DNA of 64,000 nucleotides from Azospira oryzae (GCF_004217225.1 NZ_SHKM01000001.1:248001-312000), one strand, 5' to 3'; counted from the stretch's first letter, positions 26,614 to 36,076 are shown. Made by a program: numbers and translations. The notes: generated by a model from the letters alone, not told the origin.

Positions 26614-27312
26614 TCAGCGCTTGTCCACACGCCGCGCCAGCCATTGGCCGAAGAACTGGATGCCCTGCACCAGCACCACCAGCAGGACGATGGTGATCAG
26701 CATCACATCGGTCTGGAAGCGGTAGTAGCCGTAGCGGATGGCCAGGTCGCCGATGCCGCCGCCGCCCACCACGCCGGCCACGGCGGAGTAGGAGAGGAAG
26801 CTGACGGCGGTGATGGTGACCGCCAGGATCAGGCCGGAACGGGCTTCCACCAGCAGCACCTGGGTGACGATCTGCAGGGGCGAGGCGCCCATGGCCTCGG
26901 CCGCCTCGATGACGCCCCGGGGCACGTCGCGCAGGGTCTGCTCGATGATGCGGGCGAAATAGAAGATGGCGGCCAGGGATAAAGGCACGCTGGCCGCCAG
27001 GGGGCCGATGGAGGTGCCGACGATGTGCCGGGTGAAGGGCGACACCGCCACCAGCAGGATGATGAAGGGGAAGGAGCGGAAGACGTTGATGAAGCCGTTG
27101 GCCACCAGGTTGAAGCGGCGGTAACGGCCCAGCACCTGGCCGGGGGAGGTGAGGAAGACCAGGATGCCGAGGGCGCCGCCGACGATGACGGCGGCGGTGA
27201 GGCAGATCAGCATCATCAGGCCGGTCTCGCCGGCGGCCTTGCCGATTTCCGGCAGCAGTTCGATGAAGGTGTCGAGGATGGTGGGCACGGGGGCCAGGGT
27301 TTCATCAGCCAT
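26614..27312 (-). CDS. metI: Methionine ABC transporter permease MetI
   Basis: A 232-residue inner-membrane permease with five helices. FRSFPFIILLVAVSPFTR and the coupling loop EAAEAMGASPLQIV are MetI signatures, ending YYRFQTDVM..., QFFGQWLARRVDKR. The ATG overlaps the end of metN by eight bases. Works as a homodimer with MetN. Confidence 0.94.
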   Translation of the reverse strand: MADETLAPVPTILDTFIELLPEIGKAAGETGLMMLICLTAAVIVGGALGILVFLTSPGQVLGRYRRFNLVANGFINVFRSFPFIILLVAVSPFTRHIVGTSIGPLAASVPLSLAAIFYFARIIEQTLRDVPRGVIEAAEAMGASPLQIVTQVLLVEARSGLILAVTITAVSFLSYSAVAGVVGGGGIGDLAIRYGYYRFQTDVMLITIVLLVVLVQGIQFFGQWLARRVDKR

Positions 27313-28141
27313 GGGCGGCCTCGCTCAGCAGGTGTTGGGGGGCGGGCTCGGCGGCGGCTTCCTCGGCGTCGCCTTCGGCATCGCCGTATTCGCGCAGCCA
27401 CTGGGCCAGCTGGGAATCCGGCGGGATGCGGCCGTTGGCGATGGTCAGGCGCTCGACGATGGAGCCTCCTTCCATCACCGAGACCCGGTGGCAGAGGCGA
27501 CGGATGACGCCCATCTCGTGGCTCACCAGCAGGATGGTGACGCCCAGGCGGCGGTTCACGTCGGCCAGCACTTCCAGCAGGGACTGGGTGGTGCGGGGGT
27601 CCAGGGCCGAGGTGGGCTCGTCCGCCAGCAGCACGTGGGGCTCCGGGGCCAGGGCCCGGGCGATGGCGACGCGCTGCTTCTGGCCGCCGGAAAGCTGGGC
27701 CGGATAGACCCCGGCCTTTTCGGAGAGGCCGACGAATTCCAGGCAGGTCTTCACCCGCTCGTTGATGCGGGCCTCGTCGGCCCCGGCGATGCGCAGGGGG
27801 AAGGCCACGTTGTCGGCCACGGTGCGGTTATGCAGCAGGTTGAAGTGCTGGAAGATCATGCCGATGCGCTGGCGGGCGGTGCGCAGGTCGGCGGGGGAGA
27901 GGGTCATCAGGTCCTGGCCGTGCACCACCACCTGGCCGGCGTCGGGGCGTTCCAGCAGGTTGGCCAGGCGCAGCAGGGTGGACTTGCCGGCGCCGGAGAA
28001 ACCGATGATGCCGTGGATTTCGCCCGGGGCCACGTCCAGGTCGGTGGGGTGCACGCCCACCTGCTGGCCGTCCGGGGTGCGGAAGCTTTTGCTGACTCCC
28101 CGTAGCGCCAGGGCGGGGGAATCGGTGTTTTGAGTTGTCAT
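27305..28141 (-). CDS. metN: Methionine ABC transporter ATPase MetN
   Basis: A 278-residue ATPase: Walker A GFSGAGKST (about 48-56), QHFNLLHNRTVADN after the Q-loop, signature LSGGQKQRV, Walker B VLLADEPTSALDP, switch VSHEM. It has only a short C-terminal tail in place of the usual full NIL regulatory domain, so methionine trans-inhibition may be reduced. First gene of metN-metI-metQ-mtnD-metQ. No SAM riboswitch was recognised upstream (28142-28435). Confidence 0.92.
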   Translation of the reverse strand: MTTQNTDSPALALRGVSKSFRTPDGQQVGVHPTDLDVAPGEIHGIIGFSGAGKSTLLRLANLLERPDAGQVVVHGQDLMTLSPADLRTARQRIGMIFQHFNLLHNRTVADNVAFPLRIAGADEARINERVKTCLEFVGLSEKAGVYPAQLSGGQKQRVAIARALAPEPHVLLADEPTSALDPRTTQSLLEVLADVNRRLGVTILLVSHEMGVIRRLCHRVSVMEGGSIVERLTIANGRIPPDSQLAQWLREYGDAEGDAEEAAAEPAPQHLLSEAAHG

Positions 28142-28435
28142 TATGGGAAAACGCTGTTCTGGATGGTTCGGGTCGTCGTCGGGCACCTTGGGACAGTCAG
28201 GCTCGCCGAAAGTGCCGCGGGCGCCGGCTGGCGGGGACTTGCGCCGGGCCGGGGGCCGGGCGGGAAGCGCGGCGCCAGGGAGGGGAAAACCGCAAAGGCG
28301 GAACTTTAGCCCTCGAACCGGGGGCTGACAAGCCGCTGAATGCTATGGATTTCCCGTAGCTGCCGTGTTTTTTCCCCTTTTCCGGTGCCGGGTTCCGGGG
28401 GGAAAGGCGCCATGCCCATCCCCGCCGGCCCCCAC

Positions 28436-30025
28436 TTACCCCGCCTGGCGCAGCAGGTGCTTCTGGATCTTGCCGCTGGTGGTCTTGGGCAGGGCCTCGA
28501 TGAAGTGGTAGCGCCGGGGCCGCTTGTAGTGGGCCAGCCGGTCTCCCTCCAGGAGGAAGTGGTCCAGGGCCTCCCGGGTCAGGGTGGCGCCGGGCTTGGC
28601 CACCACGTGGGCGGCCACCACCTGGCCCCAGGTGTCGTCCGGCTCGCCCACCACCGCCACTTCCAGCACCCCGGGGTGTTCCACCAGGGCGTCTTCCACT
28701 TCCCGCGGATACACGTTTTCCGCCCCGGAATTGATCATGTGGTCGATGCGGTCGCGGATCCACAGGTAGCCGTTGGCATCCAGGCTGCCCAGGTCGCCGG
28801 TGTGGTACCAGCCGAAGGCCAGGGCCCGGGCGTTGGCCTCCGGGCGGTTGAGGTAGCCGCCCATCATGCAGGGGCCCCGCACCAGGATTTCGCCCACCTC
28901 GTCCGGAGCCGCCAGGTCGGCGGGGTCCGAAGGACTGCCGTCGGCCTTGACCCGGGCCACCAGCAGATCGTGGTTGAGGGAGGGCAGGCCGGCGGAACCG
29001 GCGTGGGAGAGCTGTTCGTGGGGGTAGAGCACGGACATGCAGGGCCCCATTTCCGTGGTGCCGTAGATCTGCACCAGGCCGGCGCCCACCTTCTTGTCCC
29101 ATTCCCGGATCAGGTGGGGCGCCATGGAGGCGCCGCCGTATTCCACCAGGCGCAGGCTGGAAAGGTCCCGGCTGGCCACGTCCGGGTGATGCAGGAGCAG
29201 GGTGACCATGGTGGGGGCGGCGAAGAAATGGGTCACCTTCTCCACCTCGGTCAGGCGCCAGGCCTCGCCGGCGTCGAAGCGGCGCAGCAGCACCTGGGTG
29301 GCCCCCAGCTGCAGGCGGGGCAGGAAGCTGGTGTGCAGCTCGGCGGTGTGGTTCAGGGGCGCCACCGCCAGGCCCACGTCCTCCCGGGAGAGGGTCATGG
29401 CCTGGTGCATCATGGCGTTGTGGGCCAGCTTGCTGCGGTGGGTGTGCAGCACGCCCTTGGGCCGGCCGGTGGTGCCGCTGGTGTACATGAGGATGCAGTT
29501 GTCGTTTTCCTCCACGATCACCGGCGGCAGGGTGGCGGGCTGGTGCCGCACCAGCTGGTCCAGCCTGGCGGTGGCGAAGGCGGGGGCTGCGTCAGAGTCG
29601 GCGTAGATCCAGTGGGCCGTGGGCACGCCATGCTCTCGCGCCTTTTCCACCACCTCGCTGCCTTCCTTCTCGAACAGCAGCACCTTGGCCTGGCCGTCCT
29701 CCAGGATGAAGGCCAGCTCCTGGGCCGCCAGGCGGTAGTTGATGGGATTGAAGACGGCCCCGACCCGGGCGGCGGCCAGCAGGGAAAAGACGAAGGCCGG
29801 GGTGTTGTAGAGGAAGGCGGCGACCACGTCGCCCTTCTGCACGCCCAGGGCGAGGAGGGCGTGGGCATGGCGGTTCACCTCGGCGTTGAGCTGGGCGTAG
29901 GTCCACACCCGGCGCTGGGTCGGCGTGTGGTGATCGCCGCCCTCCCAGGCAATGAGGGCGGGCTTGTCGGGGAAGTAGCGGGCGGGCCAGGAAAGGGTGT
30001 CGCCCAGGGTCAGGCCGCGGCTCAT
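28436..30025 (-). CDS. AMP-dependent acyl-CoA synthetase/ligase
   Basis: A 529-residue cytosolic enzyme of the ANL superfamily. P-loop YTSGTTGRPKGV (about 172-183), A5 motif YGTTEMG, A7 WYHTGDLG, A8 RIDHMINSGAENVYPREVE, and catalytic Lys in PKTTSGKIQKH near the C-terminus are all present, so it should be active. It activates a carboxylic acid through an acyl-AMP to the CoA thioester; the chain length or aromatic nature of the substrate is not evident. Single gene. Confidence 0.9.
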   Translation of the reverse strand: MSRGLTLGDTLSWPARYFPDKPALIAWEGGDHHTPTQRRVWTYAQLNAEVNRHAHALLALGVQKGDVVAAFLYNTPAFVFSLLAAARVGAVFNPINYRLAAQELAFILEDGQAKVLLFEKEGSEVVEKAREHGVPTAHWIYADSDAAPAFATARLDQLVRHQPATLPPVIVEENDNCILMYTSGTTGRPKGVLHTHRSKLAHNAMMHQAMTLSREDVGLAVAPLNHTAELHTSFLPRLQLGATQVLLRRFDAGEAWRLTEVEKVTHFFAAPTMVTLLLHHPDVASRDLSSLRLVEYGGASMAPHLIREWDKKVGAGLVQIYGTTEMGPCMSVLYPHEQLSHAGSAGLPSLNHDLLVARVKADGSPSDPADLAAPDEVGEILVRGPCMMGGYLNRPEANARALAFGWYHTGDLGSLDANGYLWIRDRIDHMINSGAENVYPREVEDALVEHPGVLEVAVVGEPDDTWGQVVAAHVVAKPGATLTREALDHFLLEGDRLAHYKRPRRYHFIEALPKTTSGKIQKHLLRQAG

Positions 30026-30155
30026 GGGCGGACTCCGGCGGGGCGGTGGGACTTGGTGTGCATGGCGATGGGGCCCGGGAGGGGCGCGGCGGCATTGAAC
30101 AGGCTGCCACTGTAGGGCCCGGCCCGCAGGGCTGTGAAATACCGCTTGTGTCTTT

Positions 30156-31097
30156 CTATATTCCGCCGCGGCCCGGGATCGGGTTATCCGGCACGTCCAG
30201 GGTCAGTCGCAGCATGTCGATGAAGGCGGCGGTGCGGGTGGGCAGCAGGCGCCGCCCCGGGGTGACGCACCAGACGGTGACGCAGGGCAGCTCCCATGCG
30301 GGCAGCAGGCGCTGCAGCTGGCCACTTTCCACATAGGGGCGGGCGAAGCGGTGGGCCAGGCCGACGATACCCATGCCGTGGGCCGCCAAGGTGCGCTGCA
30401 TGCCCACCGAGTTGGCCGTCAGGGGGCCCGTGGGCAGGCCCTCCCAGCGCTCGTTGCCGCAGGAGAGGCGCCAGGGCTGGGCCTCGCCGTTGCTGGTGAT
30501 GAGGCGCAGGCAGATGTGCTGCATCAGCTCGGCCGGGGCCCGGGGGGCGCCGTGGCGCTCCACGTAGGCCGGGCTGGCGTAGAGGCCGGAATGGAACCGG
30601 GTCAGGGGCCGGGCCACCAGGCTGGTGTCGTCCGGCAGCTGGCTGGCGACCCGCACCGCCAGGTCGAAGCGTTCCGCCAGCAGGTCCACCCGGCGCGGCG
30701 AGAGGTCCAGTTCCAGGCGCACCGCCGGGTAGTGGGCGGCGAAGTCGATGAGGGCCGGGGCCAGGTCCAGCTCGCCGAAGTCCGGCGGCATGGAGACCCG
30801 CAGCACGCCCTGGGGTGTGGCCTGGCGGTGCAGGGCCAGGGCGGCGGTGGCTTCGGTTTCCTCCAGCAGGCGGCGGGCGTGGTCCAGGATGCCTTCGCCG
30901 AATTCGGTGATGGCCAGGCGCCGGGTGCTGCGGGTCAGCAGCCGTTCCCCCAGGGTGCTCTCCAGGGCGGTGATGCGGCGGGAGAGGGTGGACTTGGGCA
31001 GGCCCACCCGCTCGGCGGCCTTGGAAAAACTTCCCGCTTCCATGATGCGGGCGAAGAGCACCAGGTCGTTGGCGTCCAGCTTGAGGTCGGGGGTCAT
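30156..31097 (-). CDS. LysR-family transcriptional regulator (azoR/pirin-linked)
   Basis: A 313-residue LysR protein: HTH at residues 8-67 (MEAGSFSKAAERVGLPKSTLSRRI) and a CrgA-like substrate domain (PPDFGELDLAPAL, DLAVRVASQLPDDTSLVARPL). It diverges from azoR across a 160-bp gap with two palindromes and probably regulates it. Related regulators next to azoreductases sense quinones or similar electrophiles; that is inference here. Confidence 0.9.
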   Translation of the reverse strand: MTPDLKLDANDLVLFARIMEAGSFSKAAERVGLPKSTLSRRITALESTLGERLLTRSTRRLAITEFGEGILDHARRLLEETEATAALALHRQATPQGVLRVSMPPDFGELDLAPALIDFAAHYPAVRLELDLSPRRVDLLAERFDLAVRVASQLPDDTSLVARPLTRFHSGLYASPAYVERHGAPRAPAELMQHICLRLITSNGEAQPWRLSCGNERWEGLPTGPLTANSVGMQRTLAAHGMGIVGLAHRFARPYVESGQLQRLLPAWELPCVTVWCVTPGRRLLPTRTAAFIDMLRLTLDVPDNPIPGRGGI

Positions 31098-31149
31098 GGC
31101 GGGCTCCGGGCGTAAAGGGTCTGTCGTTGCATTGATGGAACAATGATAT

Positions 31150-31188
31150 CCATTCGAATGGCTTCCGGTGCGTTATTGCGGGTAATAA
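31150..31188. promoter_or_regulatory. Two palindromes in the LysR-azoR intergenic region
   Basis: CCATTCGAATGG (31150-31161) is a perfect palindrome and TTATTGCGGGTAATAA (31173-31188) has perfect 5-base arms. Their placement between divergent lysR and azoR, with the second at about 75 bases from the azoR ATG, fits a LysR operator and promoter. Confidence 0.5.
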
Positions 31189-31261
31189 AGTGCACTCAAC
31201 GGTTCGCCGGAGCAGCATCCGCCAGCCCGGCCCCGCACCCCAACCCCACGGAGAAGCCATC

Positions 31262-31861
31262 ATGAAAATCCTGCAGATCAACGCCAGCGCCCGTTCCGCC
31301 GGTGCCAATTCCACCCGCGTCGCCGATTCCATCACCGCCCGCCTGCAGGCCGCCCATCCCGGCGCCCTGGTGGAAGTGCGGGACCTGGCCGCCAATCCCC
31401 ATCCGGTGCTGGACGAGCCGGCCCTCTCCGCCCTGTTCACCCCCGCCGAGCAGCGCAGCCCCGAGCAGGCCGCCCGGGTGGCCCTGGACGACGCCCTCAT
31501 CGCCCAGGTGCAGTCCGCCGACGCCATCGTGCTGGGCGTGCCCATGTACAACTTCGGCGTGCCGGTGCAGCTGAAGGCCTGGATCGACGCCATCGCCCGT
31601 GCCGGCGTCACCTTCCGCTACACCGAGAACGGTCCCCAGGGCCTGATTACCGGCAAGAAGGTGTACGTGGCCCTGGCCCGGGGCGGCCTCTACCGCAACA
31701 CCCCGGCCGATTCCCAGGTGCCCTACCTGAAGAGCGTGCTGGCCTTCCTCGGCATGACCGACGTGGAATTCATCTACGCCGAGGGCCTGGCCATGGGGCC
31801 GGATGCCGCCGCCAAGGGCTTCGCCGAAGCCCAGGCCCAGATCGACGCCATCGCCGCCTGA
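31262..31861 (+). CDS. azoR: FMN-dependent NADH:quinone oxidoreductase / azoreductase
   Basis: A 199-residue flavodoxin-fold enzyme. [11 protein letters not shown] with SANSTRV-type phosphate loop, [23 protein letters not shown] (FMN ring binding) and [10 protein letters not shown] are AzoR hallmarks. It reduces quinones and azo dyes with NAD(P)H by two-electron transfer. ACGGAGAAG lies before the ATG. Followed by a pirin, with which it may form an electrophile-stress unit. Confidence 0.93.
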   Translation: MKILQINASARSAGANSTRVADSITARLQAAHPGALVEVRDLAANPHPVLDEPALSALFTPAEQRSPEQAARVALDDALIAQVQSADAIVLGVPMYNFGVPVQLKAWIDAIARAGVTFRYTENGPQGLITGKKVYVALARGGLYRNTPADSQVPYLKSVLAFLGMTDVEFIYAEGLAMGPDAAAKGFAEAQAQIDAIAA

Positions 31862-31995
31862 GCCTGACGCTGCCGGTCCGCTCCCCTGCCTGCGGGCATC
31901 GGGCCTGGGCCGGCGCTGTCCACCGTTTAACCTGGGAGGCCCGTCCTCCCCGCCGCCGTCCCGCCCGGGACGCGGCTTCATCAGGAGTCCATGCC

Positions 31996-32913
31996 ATGAC
32001 CACTCTCCACCGCACTGCGCCGCCGGCCGCACCGGCTGCCGCCAACGCTGCCAATGCCGCCTCCCGGGCCGTGGAACGCCTGGTGCGGGGCATGGCCACT
32101 TCCGACGGGGCCGGCGTGCGCCTGACCCGGGTGCTGACCCAGAACCTGCAGCGCCGCCTCGATCCCTTCCTCATGCTCGACGCCTTCCGCAACGAAAACG
32201 CGGAGGACTACATCGGCGGCTTTCCCGACCATCCCCACCGGGGCTTCGAGACCGTCACCTACATGATCGCCGGCCGCATGCGCCACCACGACAGCGTCGG
32301 CAACGAGGGCCTGCTGGGCCCCGGCGGCGCCCAGTGGATGACCGCCGGCAGCGGCCTCATCCACTCCGAACTGCCGGAGCAGGAGGAGGGCCTGATGGAA
32401 GGCTTCCAGCTGTGGCTCAACCTGCCGGCCAGGAACAAGATGGTGGCGCCCTACTACCGGGACATTCCGCCCGCCGCCATTCCCGAATACACCACCGCCG
32501 CGGGCGTGCGGGTGCGCATCATCGCCGGCGCCAGCCAGGGCGTGGCCGGGGCCGTGCAGCGCCCGGACACTGAGCCCCTCTACCTGGACATCCACCTGCC
32601 TGCCGGCAGCGCCCTGTTTCATGAGATTGCCGCCGGCCACAACGCCTTCACCTACACCTACCGGGGCAGCGTGGAGGTGGGCGGCAATGTGGTGCCCGAC
32701 CGGCACATGGCCATCCTGGCCAACGACGGCGCCCCCGGCGTGCACCTGGCAGCGGCGGAGGATTCCCGCCTGCTGCTGGTGGCGGGCCGGCCCCTGGGCG
32801 AGCCCATCGCCCAGTACGGCCCCTTCGTCATGAACACGGCGGAGGAAATCCAGCAGGCCATGCGCGACTACAGCGCCGGCCATTTCGCCGCCGCCCCGGT
32901 GCGGGCCCTGTAG
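31996..32913 (+). CDS. Pirin family protein
   Basis: A 305-residue bicupin. N-terminal cupin metal ligands are in FPDHPHRGFETVTY (two His) and the HSE region LIHSELPEQEEG; the C-terminal PirinC domain follows (LYLDIHLPAGSALF, FVMNTAEEIQQAMRDY). Bacterial pirins such as YhhW have quercetin-dioxygenase activity in vitro. It is 135 bases after azoR and ends in a strong terminator, so the two probably form one unit. Confidence 0.92.
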   Translation: MTTLHRTAPPAAPAAANAANAASRAVERLVRGMATSDGAGVRLTRVLTQNLQRRLDPFLMLDAFRNENAEDYIGGFPDHPHRGFETVTYMIAGRMRHHDSVGNEGLLGPGGAQWMTAGSGLIHSELPEQEEGLMEGFQLWLNLPARNKMVAPYYRDIPPAAIPEYTTAAGVRVRIIAGASQGVAGAVQRPDTEPLYLDIHLPAGSALFHEIAAGHNAFTYTYRGSVEVGGNVVPDRHMAILANDGAPGVHLAAAEDSRLLLVAGRPLGEPIAQYGPFVMNTAEEIQQAMRDYSAGHFAAAPVRAL

Positions 32914-32934
32914 CTTTTCTCCTTCTCCCCTGGC

Positions 32935-32967
32935 AACGCCGCCGGCCTTTCGCCGGCGGCGTTTTTC
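32935..32967 (+). terminator. Rho-independent terminator after the pirin gene
   Basis: AACGCCGCCGGC pairs with GCCGGCGGCGTT around a CTTTC loop, followed by TTTCTTT. Confidence 0.88.
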
Positions 32968-33066
32968 TTTGGCACTGCCATCTCCGGCGGGGCATGAAAA
33001 AGGCGCCGAAGGGGCGCAAAATTAGGGGGTGCGGGGCCGCCCGGCCCCGGCGGAAGGGAGAACGAC

Positions 33067-33573
33067 ATGAAACGATGCGCCCTCTTGCTGCTGCCCCTGC
33101 TGCTGGCCGCCTGCGGCGGTCCCGGCAGCTATGCGGAACGGGAGGATTTCCAGTCCGACCCGCGCCATCGCCGGGATTTCCCCACGGCGGCGGCGCCCCT
33201 GTGCGATGCGGCCCGGCGGGTCCTGCTGGGGGACGGCTACGTGGTGCTGCCCGGGCGCGATGCCCTGACCTTCAGCGGCGCCAAGGAATTCCGGGTGGAC
33301 GACAAGGGCCACGCCCAGCTGCGCCTGCACCTGGCCTGCAGCGAGGCGCGTGGCGGTGCCACCCTGTTCGTCACCGCCACGGAAGAGCATTTCGACGTCA
33401 AGACCACCCGCCAGAGCACCAGCGTCGGTGTGCCCCTGGTGGCCCCCATTTCCTTCAGCAGCAGCACCGAGGGCGACAACCAGGTCAAGACCCGGGGCGA
33501 GACCGTGGCCGCCCGGGATTTCTACGAGCGCTTCTACCGGGCGGTGCAGCGGGAACTGGGCGGCCGCGAGTAA
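33067..33573 (+). CDS. DUF2242-like lipoprotein
   Basis: A 168-residue protein with lipobox LAAC (Cys at 16). The mature part contains DALTFSGAKEFRVDD, QSTSVGVPLVAPISFSSSTEGDN and the terminal DFYERFYRAVQREL, the pattern of DUF2242 outer-membrane-linked lipoproteins of betaproteobacteria. Function unknown. AAGGGAG precedes the ATG. Followed by a short purine-rich tandem repeat. Confidence 0.7.
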   Translation: MKRCALLLLPLLLAACGGPGSYAEREDFQSDPRHRRDFPTAAAPLCDAARRVLLGDGYVVLPGRDALTFSGAKEFRVDDKGHAQLRLHLACSEARGGATLFVTATEEHFDVKTTRQSTSVGVPLVAPISFSSSTEGDNQVKTRGETVAARDFYERFYRAVQRELGGRE

Positions 33574-33583
33574 AGACGGGCAG

Positions 33584-33628
33584 GGAAGGGGGAAGGAAAG
33601 GGGGAAGGAAAGGGGGAAGGAAAGGGGC
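33584..33628. repeat. 12-bp purine-rich tandem repeat
   Basis: The unit GGGGGAAGGAAA is repeated about three and a half times, with all purines on the plus strand. It lies directly after the DUF2242 stop. Such a run could vary by slippage or form unusual DNA structures. Confidence 0.8.
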
Positions 33629-33799
33629 AGGAGCGCCCGGTCCCATTCCCAGTGCGGGGCAGGGCAGGGGCGGAGGCCGCAGCGGGTGTCGCGGCCTGGA
33701 GCGGGGGCGCCAAAACAAAAGGCCGAATCTCCAGGAGATCCGGCCGTCCTCATGGTCGAGCAAGCGCCGGGCGAGGCCGGCGGGTCCCCCTATTTTTTA

Positions 33800-34195
33800 T
33801 TATTTGATCGGCTTGCCCAGGCGGGTGACGGCGGCCACGGCGTGTTCCACCGTGGCGGCGACCTGCTGACCCATGTCGGTGACCTGCTGCTGCACCCGGG
33901 CCTTGTGTTCCTGCTGGCTCATGGTGACGATCTGCTGGGCGTTCTGCAGGTAGGCCAGGGTCTGGCCCAGGACCGGCTGGGTGGCCTTGGTCTGCAGTTC
34001 CAGCACTTCCTGGGCCGACTTGGCGCCCATGACGCAGCGGATGTGCTCGATGCCGTGTTCCAGCAGGGCGCGGGCGGTGTTGAGGTTGAGGTTGGCGAGA
34101 CGCTCGATGCTGGCGAAGCTGCCGTGGGCCAGGTCCAGGGTGTTTTCCATATTGGTCCTGGTGACGGCCAGCAGATGGTTGTGCAGATTGATCAT
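33800..34195 (-). CDS. Phasin family protein
   Basis: A 131-residue, almost wholly helical amphipathic protein: TLDLAHGSFASIERLANLNLNTARALLEHG and SAQEVLELQTKATQPVLGQTLAYLQN match the phasin_2/TIGR01841 pattern. Phasins coat polyhydroxyalkanoate granules. It implies PHB storage in this organism; no synthase gene is in the window. Confidence 0.85.
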   Translation of the reverse strand: MINLHNHLLAVTRTNMENTLDLAHGSFASIERLANLNLNTARALLEHGIEHIRCVMGAKSAQEVLELQTKATQPVLGQTLAYLQNAQQIVTMSQQEHKARVQQQVTDMGQQVAATVEHAVAAVTRLGKPIK

Positions 34196-34737
34196 GTTAT
34201 TACCCCTAGCGTTGTCTTATAAGTATCGGTGTCGATGTATCGAGCGGCGCCATCATAGCCACGGCAACCCTGCCTGGGACCCGGGTCGAGTCCCGGGAAT
34301 GACCCTGGGGTCTCGCCTAGGTGAGAAGCCGGCGGGGATGTGTTAGCCCGGTGCCGCCCGTGCCTGCGGACGGTCCCGGCGCCGGTCGTCGCCCTCTGCG
34401 GCAGAGGGCGGGCGGGCCTGGCGGCGGAACCCTTTACCCCCGATGACAAAAGGGGTAAATGCATCTTACGCCCACTCTGGAAGCCAATGAATACGCCACT
34501 CTCCAGAGGTCATATGCCAAGAGTCCTACTGTAAGTGGCTTTCCGGGGAGGTGGTCTGTTAATGCCCATGGAATAAGCGCTGCCCGGCAGGTCCGATGAA
34601 ATCAGGCATCTCCTTGGCGCTATTGATGCGCTGCGACATGGGAACGGTGGCAGAGGCAAGGTGGCAGATGAAAGGCGACGTGGGACGGGCGGCGCGCCGG
34701 CAGGCCGGGGCAGCCTCTTAACGCCCCGGCCGATGTA
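34196..34737. other. Intergenic region between phasin and dinB
   Basis: About 540 bases with no convincing gene. It contains the phasin promoter side (AT-rich near 34200-34240), a hairpin CGCCCTCTG/CAGAGGGCG near 34390-34410, and low-complexity GC-rich DNA. Several short frames here lack codon bias. Confidence 0.4.
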
Positions 34738-34753
34738 CTGTATATTTATACAG
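34738..34753 (+). promoter_or_regulatory. LexA (SOS) box of dinB
   Basis: CTGTATATTTATACAG is an almost ideal CTGT-N8-ACAG LexA operator and ends two bases before the dinB ATG. TATATT within it may itself be the -10 element, which would make the mRNA leaderless or nearly so. Confidence 0.88.
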
Positions 34754-34755
34754 CC

Positions 34756-35982
34756 ATGAAGGATGAGCCCTGCCAACTCCCTGACGATTCCCGTGCCCCG
34801 GTCCCGCCCGCCGACCTGCCCGCTGCCGCGGCGGCGCCCGAACGGCGCATCGCCCACCTGGACATGGACGCCTTCTTCGCCTCGGTGGAACTGCTGCACT
34901 ACCCGGAGCTGCGGGGCCGGCCGGTGGTGGTGGGCGGCCGTGCCGTGGACCGGCCCCGGCGCCAGGCCGACGGCAGCCTGCACTTCGCCCGCCTGCGGGA
35001 CTACGTGGGGCGCGGCGTCATCACCACCTCCACCTACGAGGCCCGGGCCCTGGGCGTCTTTTCCGGCATGGGACTGATGAAGGCGGCCCAGCTGGCGCCC
35101 GACGCCATCCTGCTGCCGGCCAACTTCGACGCCTACCGGGACTATTCGCGCCGCTTCAAGGCCGCCGTGGCGGCCATCGCACCCTGTATCGAGGACCGGG
35201 GCATCGACGAAATCTACATCGACCTCAGCCACATCGAGGAGGCCACGCTGCCCCTGGCCCGGCGCCTGAAGGCGGCGGTGCTGGCGGCCACCGGCCTCAC
35301 CTGCTCCATCGGTATCACGCCCAACAAGCTGCTGTCCAAGATATGCTCCGACCTGGACAAGCCGGACGGCATCACCGTGCTCGGCATGGAGGAGGTGCCG
35401 GCGCGCATCTGGCCCCTGGCGGCGAAGAAGATCAACGGCATCGGCCCCAAGGCCAACGAACGCCTGGGCCAGCTGGGCATCCACAGCATCGGCGACCTGG
35501 CGGCGGCGCCGCCGGAAATGCTGGTGCAGCACTTCGGCCGCAGCACCGGCGCCTGGCTGCACCGGGCCGCCCACGGCATCGACGAGCGGCCCTTGAGCAC
35601 CTCCCGGGAGCCCAAGTCCATCAGCCGGGAAAGCACCTTCTCCCGGGACCTGCACGCCCGCCACGACCGGGCCGAGCTGTCGGAAATCTTCACCGGCATG
35701 TGCCTGCGGGTGGCCGACGACCTGGCGCGCCAGGGCTACGTGGCCCGCACCATCGGCATCAAGCTGCGCTATGCGGACTTCCAGTCGGTGACCCGGGACC
35801 TCACCCTGGCCGTGCCCACCGCCGACGGGGCGGCGATCCGCAAGGCTGCCGGCGAATGCCTGAAGCGGGTGCCCCTGCAGCAGCGCCTCCGTCTGCTCGG
35901 AGTGCGGGCCAGTTCCCTGCTGCCGGCGGCGGCAGCGGCGGCCCTGCCATCACCCCTGGTCCAGGCCGAACTGCCCCTCTAG
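34756..35982 (+). CDS. dinB: DNA polymerase IV (Y-family)
   Basis: A 408-residue translesion polymerase. Catalytic acidic residues lie in HLDMDAFFASVE and DRGIDEIYIDLSH; TSTYEARALGVFSGM and SIGITPNKLLSKICSDLDKPDG follow; the helix-hairpin-helix is INGIGPKANERLGQLGI. The C-terminus QAELPL fits a beta-clamp-binding motif. The usual SVDE is IDEI here, keeping the two acids. The N-terminal 30 residues are Pro/Ala-rich and extra to the family. Controlled by the adjoining LexA box. Confidence 0.95.
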   Translation: MKDEPCQLPDDSRAPVPPADLPAAAAAPERRIAHLDMDAFFASVELLHYPELRGRPVVVGGRAVDRPRRQADGSLHFARLRDYVGRGVITTSTYEARALGVFSGMGLMKAAQLAPDAILLPANFDAYRDYSRRFKAAVAAIAPCIEDRGIDEIYIDLSHIEEATLPLARRLKAAVLAATGLTCSIGITPNKLLSKICSDLDKPDGITVLGMEEVPARIWPLAAKKINGIGPKANERLGQLGIHSIGDLAAAPPEMLVQHFGRSTGAWLHRAAHGIDERPLSTSREPKSISRESTFSRDLHARHDRAELSEIFTGMCLRVADDLARQGYVARTIGIKLRYADFQSVTRDLTLAVPTADGAAIRKAAGECLKRVPLQQRLRLLGVRASSLLPAAAAAALPSPLVQAELPL

Positions 35983-36062
35983 GGCCGGGGCGGCGTCCCC
36001 GTTTTTCGGGGGGTGGCGATGGCCTTTTTTCGCGTCGCCGGGACCATGCCGGCGGGACAACC

Positions 36063-36076
36063 TTGACGCGCGTCAA
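36063..36076. promoter_or_regulatory. FNR/DNR-type operator, upstream copy
   Basis: TTGACGCGCGTCAA is a perfect 14-base palindrome of the TTGAC-N4-GTCAA type bound by FNR/DNR/NNR regulators. It is 127 bases before the nirS ATG. Confidence 0.75.

Noticed and set aside
28142-28435. SAM riboswitch upstream of metN
   Set aside because: The leader is GC-rich without the conserved SAM-I or SAM-II core that I could recognise.
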